Notes: a model not told the origin generated them from the letters alone. 64,000 nt of DNA from Ilumatobacteraceae bacterium (GCA_033344875.1 JAWPMO010000001.1:310001-374000); one strand, 5' to 3'. Counted from the first letter of the stretch, positions 26,004-34,574 are shown. Made by a program: numbers and translations.

Positions 26004-27137
26004 TCAAGTCCCGATCGTGATGGTCGGGCCGTCGGGGAGGCGATCCCACCACCGTTCGAATCGTGAGAACACGTCCGGCTCCCGGTCGGCGAGGAACCGT
26101 CGCAAGTCACGCGCCTCATCCTGCAAGCCCTCCAGGGTCGCATCATCGAGCGGTTCCAGCGCTCGAATCCCGATCGCGTCGGGCGATGCCCGCCAAACAC
26201 CCCGGACGACACCTCCGACGAGGACAGTCGGCAGGACATCGCCGTTCCGCCGGACGACATGCGGGCGGTGCTCGTCAGGGATCACGCGAGAGCGATCGGC
26301 GTACGCGAGCAGCACGCTGTCCCACATGCCCAGCAGTCGTGGCGGCAGCGTTGCCAGCTCGGCGTCGGATCGTGGCTCGCCACCGCTCACATCGAGGAGC
26401 TGCGATCCGTCGGGTCCGGCCACGGCGACGACGTCGGCCATCGACGCAACGACTTCCTTGAGAGCAGACCGCTTCAAGATCGTGAACTGCGACACGTCCG
26501 CAATCGTCGCGGGGCCGAACGCCGCGAGGTAGCGACGCACGAGCTCTGCGGTCGCAGCGGACTCGTCATCGTCGGCCGGTGTGCAGGGCAAGAAGGCCGG
26601 GCGTCGGCCAAACGACCACGGGTCGGCCGTCGCAGCGTGCCGGAAGCCGCCGACGACGCGCAACGCCGACCAGAGTCGAGGCGGGTCGTCGACGTCGGGA
26701 ACGAGCTCGGACAGCACCCCTTCGATGTCGGCGCTGTCGTGTGGCTCAGCCATCACCGTCGTCAGCCGGTCGAGGAGGTCGTCGACCCGTTCCGCCGTGA
26801 GACCGGTGTCGTCGAGGACGTCGTGGTAGCCGGCGTCGCGCACGCGACTCTGCATCGCGGCCCGCACCCACCCGATGTCGTCGGCGTCGACGGCGTGCAG
26901 TGTGAACCGGAACAGAGACGCCTTCACGATCGCACCGTCAGCGAAGGCGCGGTCGAGGTCGGTTGCGTCGAAGCCGTCGATGCGATTCCACAACGCCAGA
27001 TACGGCGCCGCTGGTTCCTGGGCCTGCAACGCCAGCACTGATCGCACGGCGTCGGTCACCCCGACGCGCCACCGCGCCGATAAACCCTGACGAACGTTCG
27101 TTTCGAACGTCAACGCTTCTCTGGTCCACGCCGTCAC
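26004..27137 (-). CDS. Winged-helix DNA-binding protein of the AlkX/YcaQ (HTH_42) family
   Basis: 377 residues. Contains VLALQAQEPAAPYLALWNRI, FRFTLHAVDADD, and the FGPATIADVSQFT / LLGMWDSVLLAYADRSRVIP segments, which mark the winged-helix HTH_42 family related to the YcaQ interstrand cross-link glycosylase. Most actinobacterial members are uncharacterised; DNA repair or regulation is possible. The GTG start at 27137 is chosen over an upstream ATG at 27164. Confidence 0.75.
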   Translation of the reverse strand: MTAWTREALTFETNVRQGLSARWRVGVTDAVRSVLALQAQEPAAPYLALWNRIDGFDATDLDRAFADGAIVKASLFRFTLHAVDADDIGWVRAAMQSRVRDAGYHDVLDDTGLTAERVDDLLDRLTTVMAEPHDSADIEGVLSELVPDVDDPPRLWSALRVVGGFRHAATADPWSFGRRPAFLPCTPADDDESAATAELVRRYLAAFGPATIADVSQFTILKRSALKEVVASMADVVAVAGPDGSQLLDVSGGEPRSDAELATLPPRLLGMWDSVLLAYADRSRVIPDEHRPHVVRRNGDVLPTVLVGGVVRGVWRASPDAIGIRALEPLDDATLEGLQDEARDLRRFLADREPDVFSRFERWWDRLPDGPTITIGT

Positions 27138-27446
27138 GACCACAACGTAGACGCGATGAGTCACCGACGCGACCGGCGGTCCTTCGGCAATCGCTCGACA
27201 ATCAACGGAGTCGACTCAGCACACCGGATGTGCTCCGGCCAGATCGCCCACCGGGCGCTCCGTGAGTCGCGCGGGTCAGTTCGAGACCGCCCGAAACCCG
27301 CAACACCGGTCCGCGACAGCGCATGTTGTTCGCGACGTCGCCGTCTGACGCGCACGGTGCGGCACATCAATCGGAGCGTTCTCGTCGGTCAAGTACGCGA
27401 GAGCGCGCGGCTGAGCGGTAGCTTCTCGACCTGCCACACTCGGCCC
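27138..27446. other. Intergenic region without a clear gene
   Basis: About 310 bases between a minus-strand gene and a plus-strand acetyltransferase remnant. Short frames on both strands are Arg-rich and look like shadows. It should contain divergent promoters, but none is distinct. Confidence 0.4.
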
Positions 27447-27944
27447 GTGTCGGTCGACGTTCGCGTCCTCGCCGCTTCCGAATAGGCGCTGTGGCGGGAT
27501 GTCACCCTGCAGTCGCTGGCAGACTCGCCCAACGCCTTCCGTCCGACGCTCGCCGAAGCGAGCGTTCAACCCGAAGAGTTCTGGCGAGGGATGGTTGGGC
27601 AAACCGTCGAACACGAGCGCTCCAACCTCTGGGTTGCCGTCAGCGGCGATGACCTTGTCGGCAAGCTGTTTGCCCGGATCGACGAGGAGCTCACGACTGT
27701 CTACCTCGGCGCAATGTGGGTCGCCCCTGACGCTCGGGGCGCAGGAATTGGCGGTCGCCTCATGCAAGCGGCCGAGGCGTGGGGCGAGGACCGTGGGGTC
27801 ACCCGGTACGAGCTCTGGGTGACGGAAGCGAACCAGGCAGCCGTCCGCTTCTACGAGTCTCTGGGCTACGTGCCCACAGACGACATTCAGATGCTGCGCG
27901 AGGGGTCCGAACTGGTCGTCCGCAAGCTGCAGAGGGCGATCTGA
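27447..27944 (+). pseudogene. GNAT acetyltransferase with a premature TAG
   Basis: From a GTG at 27447 the frame reads SVDVRVLAASE, then TAG at 27483-27485, then continues in the same frame as ALWRDVTLQSLADSPNAF through VAPDARGAGIGGRLMQAAE (the acetyl-CoA-binding motif) to FYESLGYVPT. Relatives usually have a Trp at the TAG position (TGG to TAG), so one base change explains the break. A start at ATG 27591 would lose the first strand and helices of the fold. Probably inactive. Confidence 0.7.
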
Positions 27945-28046
27945 TCAGCCACTCCTACGCCGTTTCGTTGGGGCCGTGGCCGTCCCCCGGATGCGCTGGT
28001 CGAGCACGCATATCGCTCCGCCCGGCGTGCTGAACGACCCGTCCGA

Positions 28047-28098
28047 GAACGGCACGTCAAGCGGAGCGTTACGACTGCGTGAGCGCTCGATAATCGCG
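28047..28098 (+). repeat. Left repeat unit of recombinase element 2
   Basis: GAACGGCACGTCAAGCGG with GAGCGTTACG ending at 28073, ten variable bases, CGCTCGATAATCGCG. Same layout as 23534-23585. It begins 129 bp before recombinase 2. Confidence 0.6.
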
Positions 28099-28175
28099 GC
28101 GTCGGATGGCAGCCGGTGGACTGGGCCGGATCGTGGTAGTCGGCTGGATGGCCCCTTCACGAGAGGAGCCCTGCC

Positions 28176-29123
28176 ATGTCCGACACAACTTCTGCTTCCC
28201 CGTTCGCGGCCCCGCCTGCTGGCGGACTGATCGCCGTCGACCTCGACCCTCGACGCCAGCTCACTCACCGAGCGATCGCCGGCTACCTGGCCGGCTACTC
28301 GGGCGCCACGCTCGACGCCTACCGGCTCGACCTACGACAGTGGGCGACCTGGCTCGACGGCAACGGCGTCGACATCCTGAGCGTCCAGCGCGCCCGCATC
28401 GAGCTGTACGCGAGGTGGTCCGAAGAACACGGGCTTGCCCGCTCGACGATCAGTCGGCGGCTGTCGACGATCTGCGGCTTCTACCGCTACTGCTCCCAAG
28501 AAGCCGTCATCGACCGCGACCCCGCCGCCTACGTCCGCCGCCCCAAGATCGACTACGAGTCCCACACGCTCGGCCTCGACCGCAACGAACTTGGCGCCTT
28601 CCTGGTCCAGGCCGGGCTGTGCGGCGGACGCGACCACGCACTGATGTGCCTGCTGGCCCTGAACGGACTGCGTATCTCCGAAGCCCTCGGCGCCGACATC
28701 GAGAACCTCGACTATCAGCGCGGGCATCGAACGTTGTTCGTGCACCGCAAGGGACACAAGACCGCCACCATCCCCTTGGCGCCGCGCACGGCGACATCGC
28801 TCGACCTGTACATCGGCGAGCGCACCAGCGGCCCGATCTTCCTCAACGCCGAAGGCACACGACGGCTCGACCGCCACGCCGCAGCGAGGATCGTGCGACG
28901 GTTGGCGAAGGCCGCCGGGATCGACAAGCGGATCAGCCCGCACTCGCTGCGTCACAGCTTCATCACCGCCGCCCTCGACGCCGGCGTCCCACTCCGCGAT
29001 GTCCAAGAGGCAGCGTCGCATGCCGACCCGAGAACCACGATGCGATACGACCGAGGCCGAGGATCACTCGACCGGCACGCCACCTACATCGTCGCCACGT
29101 TCGTCGCCGGCGCCAGCCGCTGA
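28176..29123 (+). CDS. Tyrosine recombinase 2
   Basis: 315 residues, about 95% identical to recombinase 1 by direct comparison; the changes cluster in the first 35 residues. The R-K-H-R-H-Y set is complete (NGLRISEAL, HRKGHK, HSLRHSF, SHADPRTT, MRYDRGR). GAGAGGAG precedes the ATG. Together with its flanking repeats it could form a compact element of about 1.1 kb that holds nothing but the recombinase. Confidence 0.9.
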   Translation: MSDTTSASPFAAPPAGGLIAVDLDPRRQLTHRAIAGYLAGYSGATLDAYRLDLRQWATWLDGNGVDILSVQRARIELYARWSEEHGLARSTISRRLSTICGFYRYCSQEAVIDRDPAAYVRRPKIDYESHTLGLDRNELGAFLVQAGLCGGRDHALMCLLALNGLRISEALGADIENLDYQRGHRTLFVHRKGHKTATIPLAPRTATSLDLYIGERTSGPIFLNAEGTRRLDRHAAARIVRRLAKAAGIDKRISPHSLRHSFITAALDAGVPLRDVQEAASHADPRTTMRYDRGRGSLDRHATYIVATFVAGASR

Positions 29124-29127
29124 CCAC

Positions 29128-29174
29128 CCTCGGCGGTTAGCGCGGACCGCCGACGTAACGATCGAGTTGCCGGC
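29128..29174 (+). repeat. Right repeat R2 with imperfect 11-6-11 dyad
   Basis: CCTCGGCGGTT, spacer AGCGCG, GACCGCCGACG (29128-29155; two mismatches between arms), then TAACGATCGAGTTGCCGG. It corresponds to R1 and sits at about the same distance after recombinase 2. Confidence 0.55.
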
Positions 29175-29293
29175 TATGAGCGCAATCTCGACGTGCGTAT
29201 GGGCGTTGTTCTGATCGCAGGTTGACGGTGGATGACGCATCTAGCCGCACGGCGAGCCTCTGATTGCCGAGGCGAGCCGTTGCGCTCACGACA

Positions 29294-29322
29294 ATCATCG
29301 TTTATCGTCAATGAACGATGAT
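29294..29322 (+). promoter_or_regulatory. Operator-like palindrome overlapping the arsR start
   Basis: ATCATCGTT (29294-29302), 11 bases, AACGATGAT (29314-29322): perfect 9-base arms. It covers the ATG of the ArsR gene, so binding of the repressor would block both transcription and the start of a short-leader message. Confidence 0.65.
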
Positions 29323-29632
29323 ACTCCGTGCTGATCTCGCCGACGAATACGCCAGCTGGTTCCGTTGCCTCGCGGATGGCACCCGCGTCCAGATCCTCAA
29401 CTATGTCGCCAACGCCGACGATCCGGTCACCGTCGGCCAGATCGTCGACGCGGTCGGCAAGAGCCAATCGACGGTGTCGCGCCATCTGCAGCTGTTGGCC
29501 GACGACCGGTTCATCTTCACTGAGCCCGACGGGGTTCGGACGTTGGTGACGGTCAACACCGACTGCATGACCGCGCTGCCCGCCGCAGCTGCCGCGATCA
29601 TGGCCAGCGCAGATCGCGCAGTGAGCACGTGA
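29318..29632 (+). CDS. ArsR-family transcriptional repressor
   Basis: 104 residues, typical ArsR size. The winged helix is seen in FRCLADGTRVQILNYVA and QIVDAVGKSQSTVSRHLQLL. There is no CxC or similar cysteine pair in the recognition helix; a single Cys near the N-terminus (FRCLADG) and one near the C-terminus could take part in metal or metalloid sensing. The ATG lies inside a palindrome (29294-29322), implying autoregulation. GTGA overlap with the permease gene. Confidence 0.8.
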   Translation: MILRADLADEYASWFRCLADGTRVQILNYVANADDPVTVGQIVDAVGKSQSTVSRHLQLLADDRFIFTEPDGVRTLVTVNTDCMTALPAAAAAIMASADRAVST

Positions 29633-30615
29633 TTCGCGACACGCTCTGGCTGCTGATCGAACTCACGGTCTTGTTCTTCGGGGTCGCGTTCATCATCCAT
29701 CTGTTCCAACGCCGGTTCGGCGCCGAACGGCTGCGCGCCTGGATGGGCGGCACGCCGTTGATGTCGGCGGTGAAGGGCATCGCGGTCGGGTTCGTCACGC
29801 CGTTCTGCACCTACTCGGCGATCCCGATGCTGGTCGGGTTCCGCCAAGCCGGCGTCCCTCCCGCTGGCTATGTCGCGTTCATCACTGCCGCTCCCGTCCT
29901 CGACCCGGTCCTGTTCGGCGCCCTCGTCGTGATCGTCGGACCACAAGCTGCGTTGATCTACACCGCCGTCGCGTTCGGTGCCGCGATCACGATCGCGCTC
30001 GTCGCTCAACGCAGCGACCTCGAACGCCACCTCAAGCCCATCCCCCAAGCCCTTGCCGCCCCGACCCGACACGTCGTCACCGTGCCTGCACCACCGGCCG
30101 CCGCGGAGGTCGACGTCGGGATCGAAGGTGTCGTTGATGGCAAGGCGGCCTGTGGCTCCGACGGCTGTGGAACCGGCGACGAGACCCCATGGCGCGGCGC
30201 CCGCACCGAGATCGTCGACGCGTCGCGAGCCGCGTTCGGACTCCTCAAGTCCGTCGCCGTGTTGCTACTGGCCGGCATCGCCGTCGGTCTCGTCATCGAA
30301 TCGATGGTCTCACCGTCCACGGTTGCGACGCTCACCGGTGACAACGGCGTCTGGTCGATCCCGGCGGCCGCCGCACTCGGCACACCCCTGTACGTGCACA
30401 CCAGCTTGTTCGTCCCCATCGCCGACGCCCTCACCGAAGCTGGCGTCGGGATCGGCGCGATCGTCGCTCTCACCATCGCCGGTGCCGGCGCCAACGTCCC
30501 CGAGTTCATCATCCTCACCAAACTCGCCAACCGCGGCATCATCGCCATCTTCTTCACCTACATCTTCACGGTCGCCGTCACCGGCGGCCTCATCGCCCAC
30601 GTCCTTCTTCAGTAG
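29629..30615 (+). CDS. ArsP/YraQ-type permease
   Basis: 328 residues with about eight membrane helices in two halves, split by a cytoplasmic loop with a Cys-containing patch (KAACGSDGCGTGDE). The motif TPFCTYSAIPML matches the Cys-containing TPFC segment of the ArsP/DUF318 permeases, which export trivalent organoarsenicals in known cases. Co-transcription with ArsR supports a metalloid or organoarsenic role; the substrate is not proven. Confidence 0.75.
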   Translation: MIRDTLWLLIELTVLFFGVAFIIHLFQRRFGAERLRAWMGGTPLMSAVKGIAVGFVTPFCTYSAIPMLVGFRQAGVPPAGYVAFITAAPVLDPVLFGALVVIVGPQAALIYTAVAFGAAITIALVAQRSDLERHLKPIPQALAAPTRHVVTVPAPPAAAEVDVGIEGVVDGKAACGSDGCGTGDETPWRGARTEIVDASRAAFGLLKSVAVLLLAGIAVGLVIESMVSPSTVATLTGDNGVWSIPAAAALGTPLYVHTSLFVPIADALTEAGVGIGAIVALTIAGAGANVPEFIILTKLANRGIIAIFFTYIFTVAVTGGLIAHVLLQ

Positions 30616-30686
30616 CCGACCCGCGCCAATCACTACGACGGATCGCACTACGGGCCGTGGTCGGGGCTCGCTCGCCAACGGTGATC

Positions 30687-30715
30687 GCGCCGACATACCG
30701 CTCCAGGGGCGGTTC
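30687..30715 (+). repeat. Degenerate copy R3 of the right repeat
   Basis: GCGCCGACATACCGCTCC followed by AGGGGCGGTTC, similar to R1 (CCGACGTAACGCTCGAG ... GCCGGTTC). It follows the permease gene without a recombinase, so the ArsR-permease pair could be a cassette moved by the same system. The match is partial. Confidence 0.4.
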
Positions 30716-30834
30716 GTGCGAGCTCCGACCCGGGCCCCACGTCCGGTGCGGTGGGTTTTCCTCGTGCGCTACCGATCTGGCGTGAGGAGTTTGCGCTACC
30801 GGGTGCTCCGTCCCGAGCGTGAGTGGCGAACACG

Positions 30835-31359
30835 TCAGTCGGTTGAATCGGCCCAGTCCGACGCGGTCATGCTGGCCCTGTCGGCGAGTTCCTGGAGAAA
30901 GCTGGGGATGCGTCCGGCCCCGTAGTCGTAGAAACGGGCCCAGGTCGGGGTGATCGCGATGCGAGCCATGCGGTCGTACATGCGACGCACGTTCTGTTCG
31001 AACTCGGCGGCAGCGTTGGCGCCCATGTTCTTTCGTGCAGCGGCGAGGTACTCCGGAACGACGCCGTCGACGATGTCGACCGTCGCAGCGCCGCGGACCG
31101 AAAGCGCGCGGGCGCCACCGGGCGTGTCGCCGGAATCGATGGCCAGCGCTACCGCTGGATTCGCCGAGAGTGCTGCGACCTTGGGTGCGGTGGACGCGGT
31201 GGAGACTACGAACTCGGTGCCGGTCCAGTAGAACCCGACTGGAACGACTCGTGGCGACCCGTCGAGGGCGGTGTATGCGAGGTGTGCGGCTGCGGTCGAC
31301 GCGATCAGGTCCTGAGCGTTGGGGTCGGCGAGTTCGGCGTCGATGCTGGTCTGGTCCAT
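30835..31359 (-). CDS. PPOX-type (pyridoxamine oxidase fold) flavin or F420-binding protein
   Basis: 174 residues. IASTAAAHLAYTALDGSPRVVPVGFYWTG and ALSANPAVALAIDS are the N-terminal strands of the split-barrel PPOX family, and ALSVRGAATVDIVDG follows. Family members use FMN, F420 or heme. AGGA lies nine bases before the ATG. It follows arr on the same strand with a 38-bp gap, so the two may be co-transcribed. Confidence 0.75.
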   Translation of the reverse strand: MDQTSIDAELADPNAQDLIASTAAAHLAYTALDGSPRVVPVGFYWTGTEFVVSTASTAPKVAALSANPAVALAIDSGDTPGGARALSVRGAATVDIVDGVVPEYLAAARKNMGANAAAEFEQNVRRMYDRMARIAITPTWARFYDYGAGRIPSFLQELADRASMTASDWADSTD

Positions 31360-31397
31360 GTTGGTATTCCTGTCGTTGTTGTGGTGCTGATCTCGTA

Positions 31398-31925
31398 TCA
31401 GTCCTCGATGACGTCAAGTCCCTCGGCGCGAAGTCGGGCGAGGTTGTCGAGCATGCCTTGGAGCACCTCCGGTGGGTGGGGGTCCCAGGTCTTGATCTCG
31501 GCGATCACTCGCACCGGATGCTTGGTGCGGTACGACTGGGTGACGTTGCCGGGGAACCGCTTGTTGGTGACGTTCGGGTCGTCCTCGAACGGTCCGGTGG
31601 GTTCCACCCGGTAGATGCGCTCGGTTCCACTGCCGGTCAGAGCAACGGCGAGCTCCGCGCCATAGACGGCGGGCTCCAACAGTGCGGCGAAATACACGTG
31701 ATTCGAGATCCGGCCGTCGTGGTAGTTGCTCGGGTGCCCAGCGACGATCTCGTCGCCGACGTCGAAGGTGGCCTTGGTGCCGTGGAAGAAGGGTCCGGTC
31801 ACATGGTGGCAGTGGTCGAAGGTCACCGGGACGTGCTCGACGTCCGCGGATCGGGCGATCGCGTCGGCGATCGACGTGGTGGCATCGGTCAGCTGCCCGG
31901 AGTGCAGAGGTTCTCGTCGTATCAT
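31398..31925 (-). CDS. arr: Rifamycin ADP-ribosyltransferase Arr
   Basis: 175 residues. FFHGTKATFDVGD, NHVYFAALLEPAVYGAELAV, IYRVEPTGPFEDDPN and NKRFPGNVTQSYRTKHPVRV are the hallmark segments of Arr enzymes, which transfer ADP-ribose from NAD to rifampicin. The His of FHGTK, the Tyr of VYFAAL and the Asp of EDDPN are all present. The N-terminus is about 35 residues longer than the shortest family members. A -10 box lies only ten bases before the ATG, so the message may be leaderless. Intrinsic resistance is the expected phenotype. Confidence 0.85.
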   Translation of the reverse strand: MIRREPLHSGQLTDATTSIADAIARSADVEHVPVTFDHCHHVTGPFFHGTKATFDVGDEIVAGHPSNYHDGRISNHVYFAALLEPAVYGAELAVALTGSGTERIYRVEPTGPFEDDPNVTNKRFPGNVTQSYRTKHPVRVIAEIKTWDPHPPEVLQGMLDNLARLRAEGLDVIED

Positions 31926-31935
31926 TAAGTGGAGG

Positions 31936-31941
31936 ATTATA
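31936..31941 (-). promoter_or_regulatory. -10 box of arr
   Basis: TATAAT on the minus strand, ten bases upstream of the arr start codon; GGAG and CTCC flank it as a short dyad that may be an operator for the divergent TetR protein. No convincing -35 box at 17 bp. Confidence 0.5.
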
Positions 31942-31993
31942 CTCCGTTTCGTGAACGTGGTTGGAGCGAGGCGCATCGGACCGAGGAGGACCC

Positions 31994-32542
31994 ATGCGCG
32001 CTGACGCTCAGCGGAATCGGCAGCGGCTGGTCACCGCTGCGATCGAGCTGGTCCTGGAGGTCGGGGGCGAACCGACCCGCGATGCGGTGGCGCAGCGTGC
32101 CGGGGTCGGGATCGGCACCCTCTATCGCCACTTCCCCGACTCACAGTCACTACTACGAGCTGTCGCGCTCGAGGCCATCGATCGAGCCATCGAACACGGC
32201 AACGCCGCGCTCGCCGAGTCCCCCAACGGTCGCGGTGCGCTCCGCCGCTACCTACACGGCGCGATCGACACCGGACTCGGGGCGGTCAACATCGTCCACC
32301 CGTTGCTCAACGATCACGATTGGTCCGACCGACGTGACGCGGCCGAGGACCTGCTCGAGCGGCTGGTCGCTACCGCAGAACAGAACCAGGAGATCAGCAC
32401 CGACGTCACCTCCGACGAAATCGCGCTCGCAGCGATCCGATTCTGCCGGCCCCTCGCCATCGGCCTCGACCCCGCCCGCGAGCGCTCCATCGCCCATCGC
32501 CAACTCGACTGCTACCTCGACGGGCTCGCAACCCACCACTGA
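31994..32542 (+). CDS. TetR-family regulator
   Basis: 182 residues. HTH at residues 25-45 (RDAVAQRAGVGIGTLYRHFP) and a ligand-binding C-terminal domain of normal size. GAGGAGG precedes the ATG at 31994, which favours it over an upstream start at 31961. Divergent from arr with 68 bp between, so it likely controls arr, the PPOX gene and itself. Confidence 0.8.
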   Translation: MRADAQRNRQRLVTAAIELVLEVGGEPTRDAVAQRAGVGIGTLYRHFPDSQSLLRAVALEAIDRAIEHGNAALAESPNGRGALRRYLHGAIDTGLGAVNIVHPLLNDHDWSDRRDAAEDLLERLVATAEQNQEISTDVTSDEIALAAIRFCRPLAIGLDPARERSIAHRQLDCYLDGLATHH

Positions 32543-32783
32543 CGCTCACTGTCAGAACGCCAGGTTCCGGCAGCAGCGAAGGCCACCAACCCGCAACGGG
32601 CGGTCGACGCCGACATCCCGAGGGTGATCTGACGACCCCCAGTCGGGAACCGGACCAAGACACCCAAACCCACGGATAGCCCCCTACACGAAAAACCCGG
32701 AACCGTTCGCGGGCACACATCACACTCACGCTGGCGACGCCACCGAACCGTCCGAGAGGCAGGTCAGCGGACACGCTACGCCG
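32543..32783. other. Gap after the TetR gene
   Basis: About 240 bases with no clear gene. Only Arg-rich shadow frames are open. Confidence 0.4.
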
Positions 32784-33023
32784 TCACGACCCGCTCGGCA
32801 TCGCGATCACCGACGGTGGCGAGTCTCGGAAGTCGGCGTAACGCTCGTCTTGGCCGGTTGCTGAGTGGGGTTGACGTCTTTCGGCCTGTGTGGTTATGCG
32901 TGGAAGTTCGGCGGACTGGGCGGCTCGGGAGTCGATGAGCCCCAAGCCCATCCCGAGTGTGACGTCCATCTGCCTGGTCGAGCGATTGGCCTGGTCGAGG
33001 GCATCTCGGATCGGCCGAGGCAC
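32784..33023 (-). CDS. Small hypothetical protein, possible remnant
   Basis: 79 residues from a GTG one base after the stop of the gene upstream. The core IRDALDQANRSTRQ and MGLGLIDSRAAQSAEL looks like a helical protein and has a coding-like third base pattern. No family is recognised. A copy of the GAGCGTTACG repeat motif (R4) lies inside its 3' part. Confidence 0.35.
   Translation of the reverse strand: MPRPIRDALDQANRSTRQMDVTLGMGLGLIDSRAAQSAELPRITTQAERRQPHSATGQDERYADFRDSPPSVIAMPSGS
32832..32861 (+). repeat. Degenerate copy R4 of the right repeat
   Basis: GTCGGCGTAACGCTCG and TTGGCCGGTTGC; shares CGTAACGCTC and CCGGTT with R1. Lies within a small hypothetical gene, so it may be chance. Confidence 0.35.
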
Positions 33024-33024
33024 G

Positions 33025-33213
33025 TCACGGGACAGTGCGGGGCGGTGGGATGCTGGCGGGGAGTCCACTAGTGCCGATGACGACAACGTCCGTCACAGTC
33101 TCGGCGAGTGGGGACTCGATCAGGGCGGGCGTCCAGGTGTCGAAGCCGCCGATGCCGAGCACGGCGAGCAGTTCGTTCGAACCGTCGGATGGGGTCTCCA
33201 AGGGCATGAGCAT
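33025..33213 (-). pseudogene. 5'-truncated hypothetical gene cut by IS element 1
   Basis: 62 codons from the IS boundary: LETPSDGSNELLAVLGIGGF then DTWTPALIES and VTDVVVIGTSG, with the GC-rich third positions of real genes. Its open frame ends abruptly at the terminal repeat of the IS3 element, so the 5' end may be missing; an ATG at 33213 lies exactly at the border and could also be a chance start. No family recognised. Confidence 0.4.
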
Positions 33214-33298
33214 TGAACCGCCCTGGGTTGTGGTCTGCCCCGGGGATCGCGCGGGCGGTTGTACTTGAATCTCGGGCACTGATGATGAGGAGGTCATC

Positions 33299-33607
33299 GT
33301 GCCAAGGAAGTATCCGGCGGAGTTCCGTCGCAAGGTGTTGGATCTGATCGAGGCCGGCAAGTCGGTCGCTGAGGTCGCTGACCTGCTCGACGTGTCGGGC
33401 CAGACGATCTACAACTGGCGGAATCAGGATCAGATCGATCGCGGTCAGCGAGCCGGGGTGACGACGGCGGAGTCGGCCGAACTGGCGGCCGCCCGCAAAC
33501 GGATCCGCGACCTCGAGACCGAACTCGCCGTGACCCGGCGTGCGAACGAACTGTTGAAGGCGCAGTCGGACCCAAAAGGCGGTGGGAGGTCGTCGCACAG
33601 GTCGTGA
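33299..33607 (+). CDS. IS3-family transposase OrfA, element 1
   Basis: 102 residues. YPAEFRRKVLDLIEAGKSVA and DLLDVSGQTIYNWRNQDQ form the HTH of IS3 OrfA, followed by a leucine-zipper-like tail (AAARKRIRDLETELAVTRRA). GAGGAGG precedes the GTG. The stop overlaps the GTG start of orfB. Confidence 0.85.
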   Translation: MPRKYPAEFRRKVLDLIEAGKSVAEVADLLDVSGQTIYNWRNQDQIDRGQRAGVTTAESAELAAARKRIRDLETELAVTRRANELLKAQSDPKGGGRSSHRS

Positions 33608-34574
33608 GCGAGGGTCTCCCGGTCGAGGTGACGTGCCGGGTGGTCGGCGTGTCGGTGTCGGGGTTCTATGCGTGGCGCAACCGCAAGCCCTCAGCGAGGG
33701 CGGTCCGTCACGAGATGATCGCCGACGTCATCCGCGAAGTCCACGACGATTCGCGCCAGACCTACGGCGCTCGCCGCGTGCATGCCGAGCTCGTGCTGGG
33801 GCGCAAGATGGTCGTGGCGCGTTGCACTGTGGAGCTCGTGATGCGCCGGCTCGGGCTGGCTGGGCTACCGGGGCGGCCGAGATACCGCAGGACCCCGAAC
33901 ACACCGACTGCCGAAGATCTCGTCAACCGAGACTTCGCCCGGACCGAGCCGAACCGCCTCTGGCTGACCGACATCGAGCGCCACGAGGCGCTTCCCAACC
34001 GTGTGGTGATGAAAGGACACCACCGTGTGCTCGTCGCAGCGGGCGCACCGAAGCTGAGGGCAGCCTGATCCGGGGAACGCCGGGGAGGGTGGACAGCAGC
34101 CCTGACAACGACGGAACGGGCCAGCACTGCCAGATGGTCCGGGTCCGGCAAGCAAGACGGAAAGGCGTACGTGAGGAACCAGCGACTGAACGCTCCTCAA
34201 GAGAGCCAGCAGCTCGAACCTGGTGGATCTGGGCTGCGTAGCAACGCGCACCCGCACGATGTGCGGGGAACTCTGCGGTCGGGTGATGTCGCCGGCCGGG
34301 AGGCCACGATGAAGGCCTGCGGCGTAGTCGTGGCGATGTTGCAGGGGCATAGCTGGACGCCGACCCCGTCGAACGGTTGGAGAGTGAACGTGGGAACCAT
34401 CCCGCTGGTCCCTCCCCGCTGCCCAGCCAGGGTGGCGGGTGGGAAGGCCCGTTGCCGGTTGATGCCGGTGGGGTGGGGCGGAGGACCCGTAGTAGTCCGA
34501 GGCCGGGAAAGCCGGTCACATGGCGAAGGGGTCCAGCGTGTTCGCAGCAGACAAGCGGAGCGTGGAGGTCGCTG

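Noticed and set aside
26259-27041. 260-residue plus-strand gene
   Set aside because: Antiphase to the winged-helix gene, with a composition typical of a shadow frame.
33976-34020. Intron start at the GTGTG about 25 bases further in
   Set aside because: Sequence before GTGTG is already shared by both copies and is not part of the transposase reading frame, so the host border is earlier.
33604-34068. A 154-residue short transposase ending inside the intron
   Set aside because: The last 30 residues come from intron sequence and are the same after both unlike host genes, so this is the unspliced read-through product.
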